A DNA stretch of 64,000 nucleotides, from the NCBI GenBank assembly GCA_965213765.1, contig OZ243926.1:744001-808000 (forward strand), written 5' to 3'. Made by a program: the position numbers and the translations under genes. The stretch is from JAJDXO01 sp965213765 (GTDB taxonomy: Bacteria; Pseudomonadota; Alphaproteobacteria; Rhodospirillales; UBA2165). The notes under the pieces are model-generated. The model had not been told where the DNA came from. It saw only the letters and a list, made by a program, of their open reading frames with translations, and made no database searches. Shown in pieces: positions 1 through 9,320 of this stretch; position 1 is the stretch's first letter; every line of letters begins with the position of its first letter.

Positions 1-189
1 CCGCGGGAAGTGATCGAAGACCCCCTCTCGGATGCGGCCTCCCTGGGCGGCGTCGAGAGCGAGGAACGGCTGGCGGCTCACCTGTCGGAGGCGGGATTTG
101 CAGCGGTGACGATTACCGATCATCGGCCGTTCTCGTTCGTCACCTCGGTCAGGATCGAAGCCGCGCGGCCGGGTCAGAAGTGTCCGTAG
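1..189 (+). CDS. SAM-dependent methyltransferase, C-terminal fragment (partial)
   Basis: The window opens inside a reading frame that runs 62 codons to a TAG at 187-189. The tail reads AGFAAVTITDHRPFSFVTSV followed by RIEAARP. This resembles the last beta strands of small class I methyltransferases of the arsenite-methyltransferase/UbiE type, where a phrase like F..SVRIEA.RP closes the fold. The SAM-binding part lies upstream of the window, so substrate and exact family cannot be decided. Its 3' end overlaps the 3' end of the convergent dctM gene by 16 bp. Confidence 0.5.
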   Translation, partial: PREVIEDPLSDAASLGGVESEERLAAHLSEAGFAAVTITDHRPFSFVTSVRIEAARPGQKCP

Positions 190-1475
190 ACCACACTTGG
201 CAGCCACAGGGCGATGGGCGGAAAGGCGACCACGATAGACAGCCGAACCAGATCGGCGCAGAAGAACGGGCCGATCCCCCGGAAAATCACGTTGAGCGGC
301 ACCTCGGGCATCATGGTTTTCATGACGAAGACGTTCAGGCCGATGGGCGGCGTAATCAGGCTGATTTCCGTCATCATCACCAACACGATGCCGAACCAGA
401 TCAGATCGTAGCCCAGGGATTCGATCACCGGGACGAAGATCGGTACGGTCAGGAAGATCATCGCCAGTCCTTCGACCACGGTGCCCAGCGCAACAAAAAA
501 TGCCAGGATGACCAGAAGGACCATGAACGGTTCGAGATTGAGCGACTCGATCCAATTGATCACCCCGGAGGAAATTCCGGCGAGTGCGATGAAATTGTTC
601 AGGATCAGGGCGCCGATGGCGATCATGAACACCATGGCCGTGGTCTGCGCCGCTTCGACGAGCGATTCAAAGAAGACCGGCCAGGTCATCTTGCGGCGGA
701 GCATGGCGAACAGAAGCGCCCCGATGGCGCCGATGCCGCCGGCCTCGTTCGGCGTGAAGACACCGAACGTAATGCCGCCGAGGATAAGGAAAAACAGCAA
801 CACGATACCCCAAACCCGATAGAGTTTCCGCCACCGCACCGCCCAATCGGTGCGCTCTCCTCTAGGTCCCATCTCGGGCCTGAAATGGGTGATAATCATG
901 ATTACGGAAATATAGAGAACCACCGTTATAAGGCCCGGGATGATGCCGGCGACGAACAACTCGGCAATGCCCTCCTCGGTGAGGATGCCGTAGATAATCA
1001 AAGCCGCGCTGGGCGGAATGAGAATGCCGAGCGTTCCGCCCGCGGCGACCGTCCCCGCCGCCAGGCTATCGGCATATTTGTACTTGCGCATGGACGGAAT
1101 GGCGACCTTGGCCATGGTGGCGACAGTGGCAAGGGAACTCCCCGAGACGGCCGCGAAGCCGCCACAGGCGGCAATGGTCGCCATCGCCAACCCGCCCTTG
1201 TGATGGCCGAGCCAGGCGTCCGCCGCCTCGTAGAGATCGTCCGACAAGCCGGCGCGGAAGACGAAGGCGCCCATCACGAGGAACATGGGCAGGACGGCGA
1301 AATTGGTATTGAGCACGACGTCCATGATCTGCTGGACGACCATCTCCAGGGCCGGGCCGGTGCCCCGCAATATCCCGAACCCGATGCCGCCCACCGCCAG
1401 CATGGCGAAGCCCAGCGGAAAGCCCAGAAAGGCAATAACAAACAGAATGGCGAAGCCGATGAGGGATACGGTCAT
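174..1475 (-). CDS. dctM: TRAP transporter large permease subunit DctM
   Basis: This 433-residue, very hydrophobic protein is the transporting subunit of a TRAP (tripartite ATP-independent periplasmic) system, which imports organic acids with sodium. Family hallmarks are the GGFAAVSGSSLATVATM stretch near residues 104-120 and the AGGTLGILIPPS loop near 145-157, both typical of DctM. Length and multiple membrane segments fit the family. It is the last gene of the leftward dctP-dctQ-dctM set, 22 bp after dctQ. The substrate cannot be told from the sequence. Confidence 0.93.
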   Translation of the reverse strand: MTVSLIGFAILFVIAFLGFPLGFAMLAVGGIGFGILRGTGPALEMVVQQIMDVVLNTNFAVLPMFLVMGAFVFRAGLSDDLYEAADAWLGHHKGGLAMATIAACGGFAAVSGSSLATVATMAKVAIPSMRKYKYADSLAAGTVAAGGTLGILIPPSAALIIYGILTEEGIAELFVAGIIPGLITVVLYISVIMIITHFRPEMGPRGERTDWAVRWRKLYRVWGIVLLFFLILGGITFGVFTPNEAGGIGAIGALLFAMLRRKMTWPVFFESLVEAAQTTAMVFMIAIGALILNNFIALAGISSGVINWIESLNLEPFMVLLVILAFFVALGTVVEGLAMIFLTVPIFVPVIESLGYDLIWFGIVLVMMTEISLITPPIGLNVFVMKTMMPEVPLNVIFRGIGPFFCADLVRLSIVVAFPPIALWLPSVVYGHF

Positions 1476-1497
1476 GAGTTGTTATTCGTGCAACTTG

Positions 1498-2064
1498 TCA
1501 ATGGGCCGGATGGTCGTCGGGATCGGTCTTTAGCCGGTCGATATCGGGTGGTTTGACCGCCAGCCGACCGGTGGCCATCTGCCACATCATGATGATCAGA
1601 ATGACGACCGTGATCATCGAAAGGAAGGACAGGCCGTAGAGCAGTGGCGCCCGGGAAAGACCCAGATCCTCGGTGACAAAATTAGCCTCGGCTTCGTCGA
1701 TCCCCGCCGCGATGAGGCGTTCGGCGACAAAGGCGATGACGCAGGCGCTGCCAACCAAAATGGAAAATTGCTGAATCCAGCGGAACCTTCCGCGGATGAA
1801 ACTGTCGAACAGGTCTACGGTTATGTGAGACCGCGCCAAGGTAATCAGGGGAAGCGCGGCAAAAGTCACCACCCCAAGCAGCAGACCGACAATCTCGAAC
1901 GTGCCCTGGATCGGCGCGCTGAACACATACCTGCCGATCACATCGGCGAAAGTCAGCGCGGCCATGGCGAATATCATCACCGCCGCGACCAGCTTCAGCG
2001 CCGTAAACACCCAGTTGGATTGCCGGGCGCCTTCATCAGCGCCCGGCATTTCAACTTCGGACAC
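1498..2064 (-). CDS. dctQ: TRAP transporter small permease subunit DctQ
   Basis: This 188-residue protein has four predicted membrane segments and a hydrophilic C-terminal tail (DIDRLKTDPDDHPAH). It is the size and shape of the DctQ subunit, which pairs with DctM in the inner membrane. The reading frame starts with GTG at 2064; an in-frame ATG lies six codons later. It sits between dctP and dctM with short gaps, as expected for one transcription unit. DctQ proteins are poorly conserved, so the call rests on topology and position. Confidence 0.88.
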   Translation of the reverse strand: MSEVEMPGADEGARQSNWVFTALKLVAAVMIFAMAALTFADVIGRYVFSAPIQGTFEIVGLLLGVVTFAALPLITLARSHITVDLFDSFIRGRFRWIQQFSILVGSACVIAFVAERLIAAGIDEAEANFVTEDLGLSRAPLLYGLSFLSMITVVILIIMMWQMATGRLAVKPPDIDRLKTDPDDHPAH

Positions 2065-2084
2065 GGTATTTCACCGCTTGGAAA

Positions 2085-3107
2085 TTAGAACTGCGACTTG
2101 AAGAATTCCAAAGCGGCCTTGCCGTCAACACCCTTGGAATTGGCGACAGCCAGCCAGTCATCGACAACGAATTGCGTTCTGGCCCGGATTTCCTTGACGA
2201 ACTCCGGGCTGGCCTTGTGGAACTTGATCCCTTTCTTAATGGCAGCTTCCTTCGCCCGGCCATTCAGGAAATCGACGCGCTTGCCGGCGTTGATCGCAAT
2301 GGTATCGCCGGAAATGCCGCTGATAGCCTTGCGTTCGCCGGCGGTAAGGCCATTCCACTTCTTCTCGCTGAAGAGGAAGGAGAAATTGTTCGATTGGAAA
2401 CCGCCGGGGATATCGGTGATGTCGGTGATGTACGGCATCAGCTTGAAGGTCATCAGGGGATAGTGGGATGTCACCGAGCCCTTGACGATGCCCTTGGAAA
2501 CGACGTTGAACATCTTGACGCCCGGAACCGACACGACGACCGCGCCCAACTCCTTCATCATCCTGTTGGGAATTCCGTTGATCGCCCAGACCTTATAGTT
2601 CTTGAGGTCTTCCATTTTGAGAATGGGCTTGTCGGCCAGGAAGCTGGCGGCGGACACCGTCCACTGCCCCAGGAGTTTCATTCCCTTGTATTCATTGGCC
2701 TTGTCGAGGAATTTCACATGGGTGCGCCACATGGCGAGGCCGCGTTTTTCCGCCGAGGAGGCACCGAACGGAATCTGGGCGATATTCGGAAGCTGTAGTC
2801 GGCCAGACTCAAAATTGTTGGCCAACATAGCGGCGTCCGCGATGCCCTTGGACACCATGTTCCACTGCTTGGGCGGCGGGGCCAGCGACTTCTCGGTGAA
2901 TTTGACCTTGACGCTGCCATTGGTCACCCGCTCGACATCCTTGGCCCACGGAATGAACATGCCGACGTTAAACGGATGCTTCGCCGGGACAAAACGGTTG
3001 AACAGGATCTCGGTCTCGGCACTGGCCGGGGACGAGGCGAACGAGGCCGCCATCATCGCAGCGGCACCAGCCGACAGCAGCAGATGCTTGGAAATGAATT
3101 TTGACAT
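2085..3107 (-). CDS. dctP: TRAP transporter substrate-binding protein DctP
   Basis: This 340-residue periplasmic protein has a clear signal peptide (charged start, hydrophobic core, SPASA cleavage site near residue 30). It is the extracytoplasmic receptor of the TRAP system encoded just downstream. The body has the DctP-type pattern, including a motif around KNYKVWAINGIPNRMMKELGA (about residues 169-188) that matches the substrate-contacting region of the family. A good ribosome site (GGGAGA) lies 6 bp before the ATG. It is the first gene of the leftward transporter unit. Confidence 0.92.
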   Translation of the reverse strand: MSKFISKHLLLSAGAAAMMAASFASSPASAETEILFNRFVPAKHPFNVGMFIPWAKDVERVTNGSVKVKFTEKSLAPPPKQWNMVSKGIADAAMLANNFESGRLQLPNIAQIPFGASSAEKRGLAMWRTHVKFLDKANEYKGMKLLGQWTVSAASFLADKPILKMEDLKNYKVWAINGIPNRMMKELGAVVVSVPGVKMFNVVSKGIVKGSVTSHYPLMTFKLMPYITDITDIPGGFQSNNFSFLFSEKKWNGLTAGERKAISGISGDTIAINAGKRVDFLNGRAKEAAIKKGIKFHKASPEFVKEIRARTQFVVDDWLAVANSKGVDGKAALEFFKSQF

Positions 3108-3468
3108 GAATGTCTCCCATGATGCGCGTTTCGATCAATCCGCTTGGCGGCAGTCGGCAACCTTAAGGGAATAATTCGATCATGCGTATCCCCTTCGGCG
3201 CCGGAGCGCCGCAAAGCCGTGAGCTACTCTCTATTTCCGCCCCTTCGGATCGACCGGCAATTGGTACAACGGTTGAAAGCATGGCCGCAACCAAAACAAT
3301 CCGTTCCGCGGGGCGGGCCGCCCGGGTATTGAAGCTCCCGGACACCCGCTCGCCCGTGACATCGGGCCGGACCGCCAAGGCGGCCGACATCCCGGTACCG
3401 GCCGTAATCGCGGCGAGACGTGCTATCCGTGCTTTTGACGCCCCCCGAATCCGTGTAGAACGGCGGCA
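3108..3468. other. Intergenic region between divergent dctP and rnd
   Basis: These 361 bp separate the starts of dctP (leftward) and rnd (rightward) and must hold both promoters. I see no convincing sigma-70 pair. The best candidate for rnd is TTGACG at about 3437, with a poor downstream partner. Short open frames here show no family signature and run through the rnd start, so I treat them as chance. A small hairpin (GGCGC/GCGCC) lies near 3197-3210. Confidence 0.4.
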
Positions 3469-4635
3469 ATGTCCCTGATCGCCGACAATACCGCGTTGGC
3501 CGGGCTCTGCGACCGGTTGGCAAACGAAGAATTCGTCACCGTCGACACCGAGTTCATGCGCGAGAGCACCTATTGGCCGCAGCTTTGCGTCATTCAGATG
3601 GCTGGAGATGACGAAGCCGCCGCCATTGATGCGCTGGCGGAGGGCATGGACCTGACGCCGGTCTTCGAGCTAATGCGCAATCCGGGTGTGCAAAAGGTGT
3701 TCCACGCGGCGCGTCAGGATCTGGAGATATTCTACCACCTGACGGGGGAACTGCCGGCGCCCATGTTCGACACCCAGGTCGCCGCAATGGTTTGCGGTTT
3801 CGGCGATTCCGTCGGCTACGAGACCTTGGTCCGAAAACTGGCCAAGGCCGAAATCGACAAGTCCTCCCGCTTTACAGACTGGTCGCACCGGCCGTTGACC
3901 GATAAGCAAATCAACTACGCCCTGGCCGATGTCACCCACCTGCGAACCGTCTATCGCAAGCTGTCCAACAAGCTCGGCAACAACGGACGCCGGGAATGGC
4001 TGGATGAGGAAATCGGCACCCTGACCACACACGGCACCTATGTGACCGAACCGGATCAGGCATGGAAACGGGTCAAAAGCAAATCCGCCAAACCTCGTTT
4101 TCTCGCCATCCTCCGGGAGTTGGCCGGTTGGCGCGAGCTGGCGGCCCAAGCCCGGGATATGCCCCGCAACAGGGTCCTGAGGGACGAAGCCTTGGTCGAA
4201 ATCGCCCACCACGCACCCCGGTCGCCCGGCGATCTTGCGCGCACCCGCGGCCTCGGCAAGCGGATGGCGGAGGGAGGGGCCGGCGCCGCCATTCTGGAGG
4301 CCGTCGAACGGGGCCTCGCCGTCCCCATCGAGGAATGTCCCCGGTCCGAAAAGAAGGAGCCGCTGCCCCGCGGATTGGGCCCGGTGTCGGACCTGATGAA
4401 AGTGCTGCTCAAGATGAAGTGCGAGGAGCATCACGTGGCGCAGCGCCTGGTGGCCAACAGCGACGATATCGAGAGGCTGGCGGCCTTCGGCGACAAGGCC
4501 GATGTACCGGCGCTCGCCGGATGGCGGCGGAAGATCTTCGGAGATGACGCGCTCGCCCTGAAGCGCGGCGATATTGCCGTCCTCGTCGCCGGACGGAAGC
4601 TCGAGATCGTCGAACTGGAGACCGAGGCCGATTAA
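3469..4635 (+). CDS. rnd: Ribonuclease D
   Basis: This 388-residue protein has the DEDDy 3'-5' exonuclease pattern: Asp26-x-Glu28 in TVDTEF, a second Asp at residue 84 in HAARQD, and Tyr150/Asp154 in YALAD. An HRDC nucleic-acid-binding domain follows at about 205-285. RNase D trims the 3' ends of tRNA precursors. Length fits the family. Its stop codon TAA lies in the TTAA that borders a 264-bp mobile element; the convergent ppx gene ends on the other side. Confidence 0.95.
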   Translation: MSLIADNTALAGLCDRLANEEFVTVDTEFMRESTYWPQLCVIQMAGDDEAAAIDALAEGMDLTPVFELMRNPGVQKVFHAARQDLEIFYHLTGELPAPMFDTQVAAMVCGFGDSVGYETLVRKLAKAEIDKSSRFTDWSHRPLTDKQINYALADVTHLRTVYRKLSNKLGNNGRREWLDEEIGTLTTHGTYVTEPDQAWKRVKSKSAKPRFLAILRELAGWRELAAQARDMPRNRVLRDEALVEIAHHAPRSPGDLARTRGLGKRMAEGGAGAAILEAVERGLAVPIEECPRSEKKEPLPRGLGPVSDLMKVLLKMKCEEHHVAQRLVANSDDIERLAAFGDKADVPALAGWRRKIFGDDALALKRGDIAVLVAGRKLEIVELETEAD

Positions 4636-4899
4636 CCCGCATTTCTCACCAGGGTCACGGCCTGCGTCGCGTCCAGGCGGCCGGGCCGCCAGGAGCGGCC
4701 CGAAAAGCGTAGCGGCGACTACGGTTGAGGGCCGCGACGCCGCGGGCGGGCGCCGGGGCGCGACCCGAAGGGCGGCGTTCTCTGGTCGACAGCGTGCGTC
4801 GCGGCGCTTGCCCGATGTCACCGCATCGCGCGGCGCGCCTCTCCTGCTCTGTCGACCCGACAGCGCCGCGCAGACCATGACCCTGGTGAGAAATGCGGG
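4636..4899 (+). mobile_element. 264-bp MITE-like element, copy 1
   Basis: The element starts CCCGCATTTCTCACCAGGGT and ends with the inverted form of the same sequence. About 29 of the outer 31 bases match between the two ends. It is bordered on both sides by TTAA (4632-4635 and 4900-4903), consistent with a 4-bp target duplication. A second copy of the same length lies inverted at 35726-35989, with only about ten differences countable by eye. It carries no transposase. The interior is extremely GC-rich, and the open frames crossing it look like chance. A 4-bp YTAR duplication suggests mobilisation by an IS5-like transposase; an IS630-like TA target is the alternative. Confidence 0.85.
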
Positions 4900-6426
4900 T
4901 TAACTGATCTTCGGTTTCACTTCGAGGGTTTTGGTGAGGTCATGGAACAGCCGCTCCACCGCCTCGCTGTAAAACAGTTTCCGGTTCGCCGCCAATCCCA
5001 GCGTCAGGTTCGATTTGGTAAGCGACAAGCTGGTCTTTTCCAGCAAGCCCGGCACGCCGCCCGAAATGACGTGGGCCAACCTCAGCGCCAAGCCGAGGAC
5101 CGCCGCGGCGTGTTCTTGGTCCTCGGTCAGCAGAGGCCGGATCTGATTAACTTCATACTGGCGGCGGCGGTTGCCGTCGTAGCGGACGAAAACCGCCAAG
5201 GCCAGGAACGCACGATCGCCGTGGGTCAATCCGGCAATCGGCAGCCGCAATACCCTCAGGAACGAGTGGAGGGCCCGATAGTCGGGATGGTCCGCCCACC
5301 CGATATCGCTCAAAAGCGCGGCGGCCAGGCACAACCGCTTGTCATCGGCGGAGGCATCGGGGAACAAGGGTTTGAGCCATGACACCACCTCCTCGCCATG
5401 GACCGAAAACCGGCCGCCGCGCCGGGCGAATCCCTCGCACGCACTGATCAGCGGATCCTCGCGGCGGGTTTCAACGCTCAGCATCTCGAACAGCTTCCCT
5501 TCCCGCATGCTATAGCCCGAGAATACAAGCTGTTCCGGTTGGGCACGCTCCAGCAGGCGGTTCATGGCCATGGCGGCGAAGGGCAAGGTCTCGGCCCGGC
5601 GCCGGGAGACGCCGGTAATCCGTTCCAGGGATCTGCGGCCGAGGCCCGACAGAACCCGGGTCATTTCAATCGCCGTGTCGACGGCCACGCAATAGCCGTC
5701 GAGCACATGCAGAGGATAATCCTTCTGGGTGATCGAGACCCGGGCAAGTGCCCGCCAAGCGCCACCGGTGGCATAGACCCGGCGCCCGCGGTAGTCGGTG
5801 AGCCAGGGCAGCCGGTCGAGTGCCTCGTCGACCAAATTGCGGGATTTGATCACGTCGCCCTCGGAATCCTCGGCAATTCGGAGGTGCCCGAGGGGAAGCG
5901 AGCAACTCTCGCCGAAATCTCCCTGGTTAAGCGAGACCAGATCCAAACTGCCGCCGCCCATGTCGCCGACCAGACCATCGGCGTTGGGCACCCCGCTGAG
6001 AACGCCGGTTGCCCCGAGCCTTGCTTCCTCATCACCGCTCAAGACATGGACCGCGCGCCCGAAGCGTTTCTCGACCCGTGCCGCGAACGCCGGGCCGTCT
6101 TCCGCCTCTCGAACGGCGGCGGTCGCCAGCAGTTCCATTTGGCTGACTTCCATCTCCTCGGTGAGGTTGATGAACCGGGTCAGCGCCGACATGGCGAGCT
6201 TTACGCCATCGGCGTTGAGCTTTCCCGATTTGCTCAGGCCGCGGCCCAACGCGCAGGTGACCCGCTCGTTGAAGATCGGAACCGGCAGGCGGCTGAGAGA
6301 GTCGTAAACCACGAGACGAACGGTATTGGACCCGATATCGACGATGGCGATACGCCCGGCGCCGTTTTCCGACGACAGCTGATTGGTCCGGGCGTTGTCT
6401 GCGAGAGAGTAGATCTCTGCGGTCAT
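4900..6426 (-). CDS. ppx: Exopolyphosphatase / guanosine pentaphosphate phosphatase (Ppx/GppA family)
   Basis: This 508-residue enzyme has the ASKHA-fold phosphate loops of the family: AIVDIGSNTVRLVVYD at about residues 27-42 and DMGGGSLDLV near 155. The C-terminal third is the HD-like domain typical of long bacterial Ppx. It removes phosphate from the ends of polyphosphate. The gene lies 19 bp downstream of ppk on the same strand, so synthesis and breakdown of polyphosphate are transcribed together. Its stop (TAA) lies in the TTAA at the edge of the adjacent mobile element. Confidence 0.93.
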   Translation of the reverse strand: MTAEIYSLADNARTNQLSSENGAGRIAIVDIGSNTVRLVVYDSLSRLPVPIFNERVTCALGRGLSKSGKLNADGVKLAMSALTRFINLTEEMEVSQMELLATAAVREAEDGPAFAARVEKRFGRAVHVLSGDEEARLGATGVLSGVPNADGLVGDMGGGSLDLVSLNQGDFGESCSLPLGHLRIAEDSEGDVIKSRNLVDEALDRLPWLTDYRGRRVYATGGAWRALARVSITQKDYPLHVLDGYCVAVDTAIEMTRVLSGLGRRSLERITGVSRRRAETLPFAAMAMNRLLERAQPEQLVFSGYSMREGKLFEMLSVETRREDPLISACEGFARRGGRFSVHGEEVVSWLKPLFPDASADDKRLCLAAALLSDIGWADHPDYRALHSFLRVLRLPIAGLTHGDRAFLALAVFVRYDGNRRRQYEVNQIRPLLTEDQEHAAAVLGLALRLAHVISGGVPGLLEKTSLSLTKSNLTLGLAANRKLFYSEAVERLFHDLTKTLEVKPKIS

Positions 6427-6445
6427 ATGGTTTGTAATCCGCGCC

Positions 6446-8593
6446 TCAATCCCGGGTCGAGATCAGCCTCGGCATCTGCGGCCGATGCGTTTCGAGAGCG
6501 CTGCCGCGGCCCGACAGGCTCGGATTTGTCATAAAATAGGTGTGTGCGCTGAAATCGTCCGGCTCCGCCTCGAGCCTCGTATAGGTCCCGTCGGGACCCA
6601 TGGACCAGCTTTGCCGGACATCGTTCAAGTTGGCGACCATCACCTGCTCGACGACCTGTTGGTGGACCGTCGGGTTCTCGATCGGCACCAGCGCTTCGAC
6701 ACGCCAGTTGAGATTTCGGGGCATCCAGTCGGCAGATGACATGTACACCTTGGCCTTCGGTGACGGCAGCTTCTGACCGTTCCCGAATACCACGATTCGC
6801 GAATGTTCAAGAAATCTTCCGATGATCGATTTGACCCGGATGTTCTCGGACAGACCGGGCACCCCGGGACGCAAGCAGCAAATCCCGCGGATGACCAGAT
6901 CGACCTGCACCCCGGCTTGCGACGCTTCATAGAGGTGGTCGATAATTCCCGGATCCACCAGGGAGTTCATTTTCGCCCATACGGTCGCCGGACGCCCGGC
7001 GCGGGCATGCCCGATCTCCGCGTCGATCAGTTCGGTCAGGCGCTCGCGGAGGCTCAGCGGAGAAACCGCAAGCTTGGTCAGGTTGTGGGGCTCGGTGTAC
7101 CCGGTCATGAAATTGAACACCTGAGCCGCATCCTGGCACAAGCCGGGATCGGTGGTGAAGTAGGACAGGTCCGTATAGACCTTGGCGGTCTGGGGGTGGT
7201 AGTTGCCGGTACCGAAGTGGGCGTAGGAGATCAACTCGTTGCTCTCCCGCCGCACCACCAAACTGATTTTGGCGTGTGTCTTCTTGTCGACGAAGCCGAA
7301 CACCACTTGCGCGCCGGCGCGCTCCAAATCCCGCGCCCAGCGAATATTGGCTTCCTCGTCGAAGCGGGCCTTGAGTTCCACCATTGCGGTCACCGACTTG
7401 CCGGCTTCCGCCGCCTCGATCAGCGCCGCCACGATCGCCGAGTCGTTGCTGGTCCGGTAGAGAGTCTGCTTGATGGCGACGACGTCCGGGTCCTGGGCGG
7501 CTTGGCGGAGGAACTGGGCCACCACTTCGAAGCTCTCATAGGGATGATGGACGATGAAATCCTTGGTTCGGATCGCGGTGAAGCAATCCCCGCCCAGTTC
7601 CCGGACCCTCTCCGGAAACCGGGCGTCATAGGGCCGGAACTTGAGATCCGAGCGCTCGACGCGGGTGATTTGCTCCAAATCGCTTAGGCCCAGCATACCG
7701 TCGTGAAGCACCACGTCTTCCGGATCAACCGCCAGGCCGTTGACGATCATCGTCCGGAGATCGTCGGAGACGCCGGAGTTGACCGCGAGGCGGATGGTGA
7801 CGCCCCGGCGCCGCTGCTTCAGCGCCGACTGGAAGCTGCGCACCAGATCCTCGGCCTCTTCATCGATCTCGAACTCGGAGTCGCGGACGACCCGGAACCA
7901 GGCGAATTCACCGATCTCGAAGTCGGGAAAAATCCGGTCGAGAAAGAGCGATATCACATCGTCCTGGAGCACGAAGCGCGGGTGATCGCCGGGCAGCCGC
8001 ACAAACCGCTCCAGCATCTGCGGCAGGGTGATCAGCGCCTGCAGGTTCTGGCCTTCCCGCGGGCGGCTGATGTTCAGCGCCATTGACAGGCCGAGGTTGC
8101 GGATGAACGGAAACGGGTGGGCCGGATCGATGGCCAGCGGCGTCAAAAGCGGAAACACCTGATCCATGAAATGGCGTTCGAGCCGGGACCGGTCCTCACC
8201 CGTCAACGCATCCGTGTCCACGACGTCGATGCTTTCGCCGCGAAGCTCTGATTTCAGATCGTGCCAGCAGCGTTGCTGATCGGCCATCAGGTAGTTGGCG
8301 GCGCCACGAATGGCGATCATCTGCTCATGCGGGGTGAGGCCGTCTTCCGAGAGGGTCACCACGTCGGCGTCGAGTTGGCCCTTCACCCCGGCGACGCGAA
8401 CCATATAGAACTCGTCGAGGTTGGAGGCGGAAATGGACAGGAAGCGGACCCGCTCAAGCAGTGGATGCGCTTGATTGCCGGCTTCCTGGAGCACCCGGTT
8501 GTTGAACGACAGCCAGGACAGTTCGCGATTCAGAAACCGGTCGTCCGGTCCCGGCGCCGAGGTATCGTGATCTCGCTCAGGTGTCGCAATCAT
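6446..8593 (-). CDS. ppk1: Polyphosphate kinase 1
   Basis: At 715 residues this is full length for PPK1, the membrane-associated enzyme that makes polyphosphate from ATP. The N-terminal domain opens with FLNRELSWLSFNNRV. The catalytic region holds KTHAKISLVVRRES and HFGTGNYHPQTAKVYTDL. The later EHSRIVVFGNG matches the second conserved histidine region. It is the first gene of the leftward ppk-ppx pair, divergent from the SixA-like gene. No polyphosphate-related regulator is visible nearby. Confidence 0.96.
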   Translation of the reverse strand: MIATPERDHDTSAPGPDDRFLNRELSWLSFNNRVLQEAGNQAHPLLERVRFLSISASNLDEFYMVRVAGVKGQLDADVVTLSEDGLTPHEQMIAIRGAANYLMADQQRCWHDLKSELRGESIDVVDTDALTGEDRSRLERHFMDQVFPLLTPLAIDPAHPFPFIRNLGLSMALNISRPREGQNLQALITLPQMLERFVRLPGDHPRFVLQDDVISLFLDRIFPDFEIGEFAWFRVVRDSEFEIDEEAEDLVRSFQSALKQRRRGVTIRLAVNSGVSDDLRTMIVNGLAVDPEDVVLHDGMLGLSDLEQITRVERSDLKFRPYDARFPERVRELGGDCFTAIRTKDFIVHHPYESFEVVAQFLRQAAQDPDVVAIKQTLYRTSNDSAIVAALIEAAEAGKSVTAMVELKARFDEEANIRWARDLERAGAQVVFGFVDKKTHAKISLVVRRESNELISYAHFGTGNYHPQTAKVYTDLSYFTTDPGLCQDAAQVFNFMTGYTEPHNLTKLAVSPLSLRERLTELIDAEIGHARAGRPATVWAKMNSLVDPGIIDHLYEASQAGVQVDLVIRGICCLRPGVPGLSENIRVKSIIGRFLEHSRIVVFGNGQKLPSPKAKVYMSSADWMPRNLNWRVEALVPIENPTVHQQVVEQVMVANLNDVRQSWSMGPDGTYTRLEAEPDDFSAHTYFMTNPSLSGRGSALETHRPQMPRLISTRD

Positions 8594-8709
8594 CTCTCTC
8601 TCCCGGAACGGATTTTACCCCGATCGCCAGGTGTCCGAAAGCATGCAAAGTGTTGGAGACAGCGGGTGAAATCGGTCATTCTCTGCCGGAAACGGTCCGG
8701 GGAGTCCTT

Positions 8710-9231
8710 TTGAAGCGCCTTTATCTGCTCCGACACGCCAAATCGAGCTGGGCCAATCAAGGCTTGAGCGATTTTGACCGTCCCCTGAATAAGCGCGGCC
8801 GGCGCGCCGCCGCGCTGATGGGGGAATTCATGGAAAAGAACGGCTGTCACCCGCAACTGATCCTATCCTCGCCCTCGGCCAGGACGCGGGAGACGCTGAC
8901 TATCCTCGAACGGCACGGGTCGTGGACCCATGACACTCAATTCGAAGACGATCTCTATGGGGCATCGTCGTTTGTGATGCTCAATCGTCTACGGGGGCTC
9001 CCGGATACAGCCGCCGCAGTCATGCTGCTCGGCCACAATCCGGGATTGGAATCGATGGCGCACTTGATGATCGGTGATGCCGCGCCGGACACACTGTCCA
9101 AGCTCCAGGCCAAATACCCGACAGCGGCATTGTCGGTCATTTCATTCGGCGCCGGCACGTGGCGCGATGTCGGGCCCGGCACCGGAACCCTGGAGGCTTT
9201 TGTTCGTCCCGCCGATCTGGAGAGGGAATAG
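8710..9231 (+). CDS. SixA-like histidine phosphatase
   Basis: A 173-residue protein of the RHG histidine phosphatase branch, starting LKRLYLLRHAKSSW. The Arg-His pair at residues 8-9 is the catalytic core, and a second conserved His lies in LLGHNPGLE. I place the start at the TTG at 8710, preceded by GGGGAG at a good distance. The frame stays open upstream to an ATG at 8581, but that extension overlaps ppk and has no family similarity. Family members act on phosphohistidine or on small phosphoesters; the substrate here is unknown. Confidence 0.85.
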   Translation: MKRLYLLRHAKSSWANQGLSDFDRPLNKRGRRAAALMGEFMEKNGCHPQLILSSPSARTRETLTILERHGSWTHDTQFEDDLYGASSFVMLNRLRGLPDTAAAVMLLGHNPGLESMAHLMIGDAAPDTLSKLQAKYPTAALSVISFGAGTWRDVGPGTGTLEAFVRPADLERE

Positions 9232-9270
9232 GTCCCGGAATTCCGAACCATGCCGGCCGGGAGGGACAGG

Positions 9271-9320
9271 CTAGAGCGGTTTCCGGTCAAATGGTTCGAT
9301 TTGGCCGGGAACTGCACTAG
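9271..9320. repeat. CTAG-flanked palindromic repeat
   Basis: An imperfect palindrome of about 50 bp begins CTAGAGCGGTTTCCGGTCAA and ends with its near inverse, TTTGGCCGGGAACTGCACTAG read on the plus strand. CTAG occurs at both ends, and the right-hand CTAG supplies the TAG stop of hdaA. A half copy, CTAGAGCAGTTTCCGGTCA, occurs after purN at 14686. Similar short CTAGAGC palindromes are common between genes in alphaproteobacteria. The hairpin also lies between two convergent genes and could act in mRNA 3'-end formation. Confidence 0.7.

Noticed and set aside
3163..3478. Short open frames on both strands between dctP and rnd
   Set aside because: They show no family similarity or start signal and overlap the rnd start.
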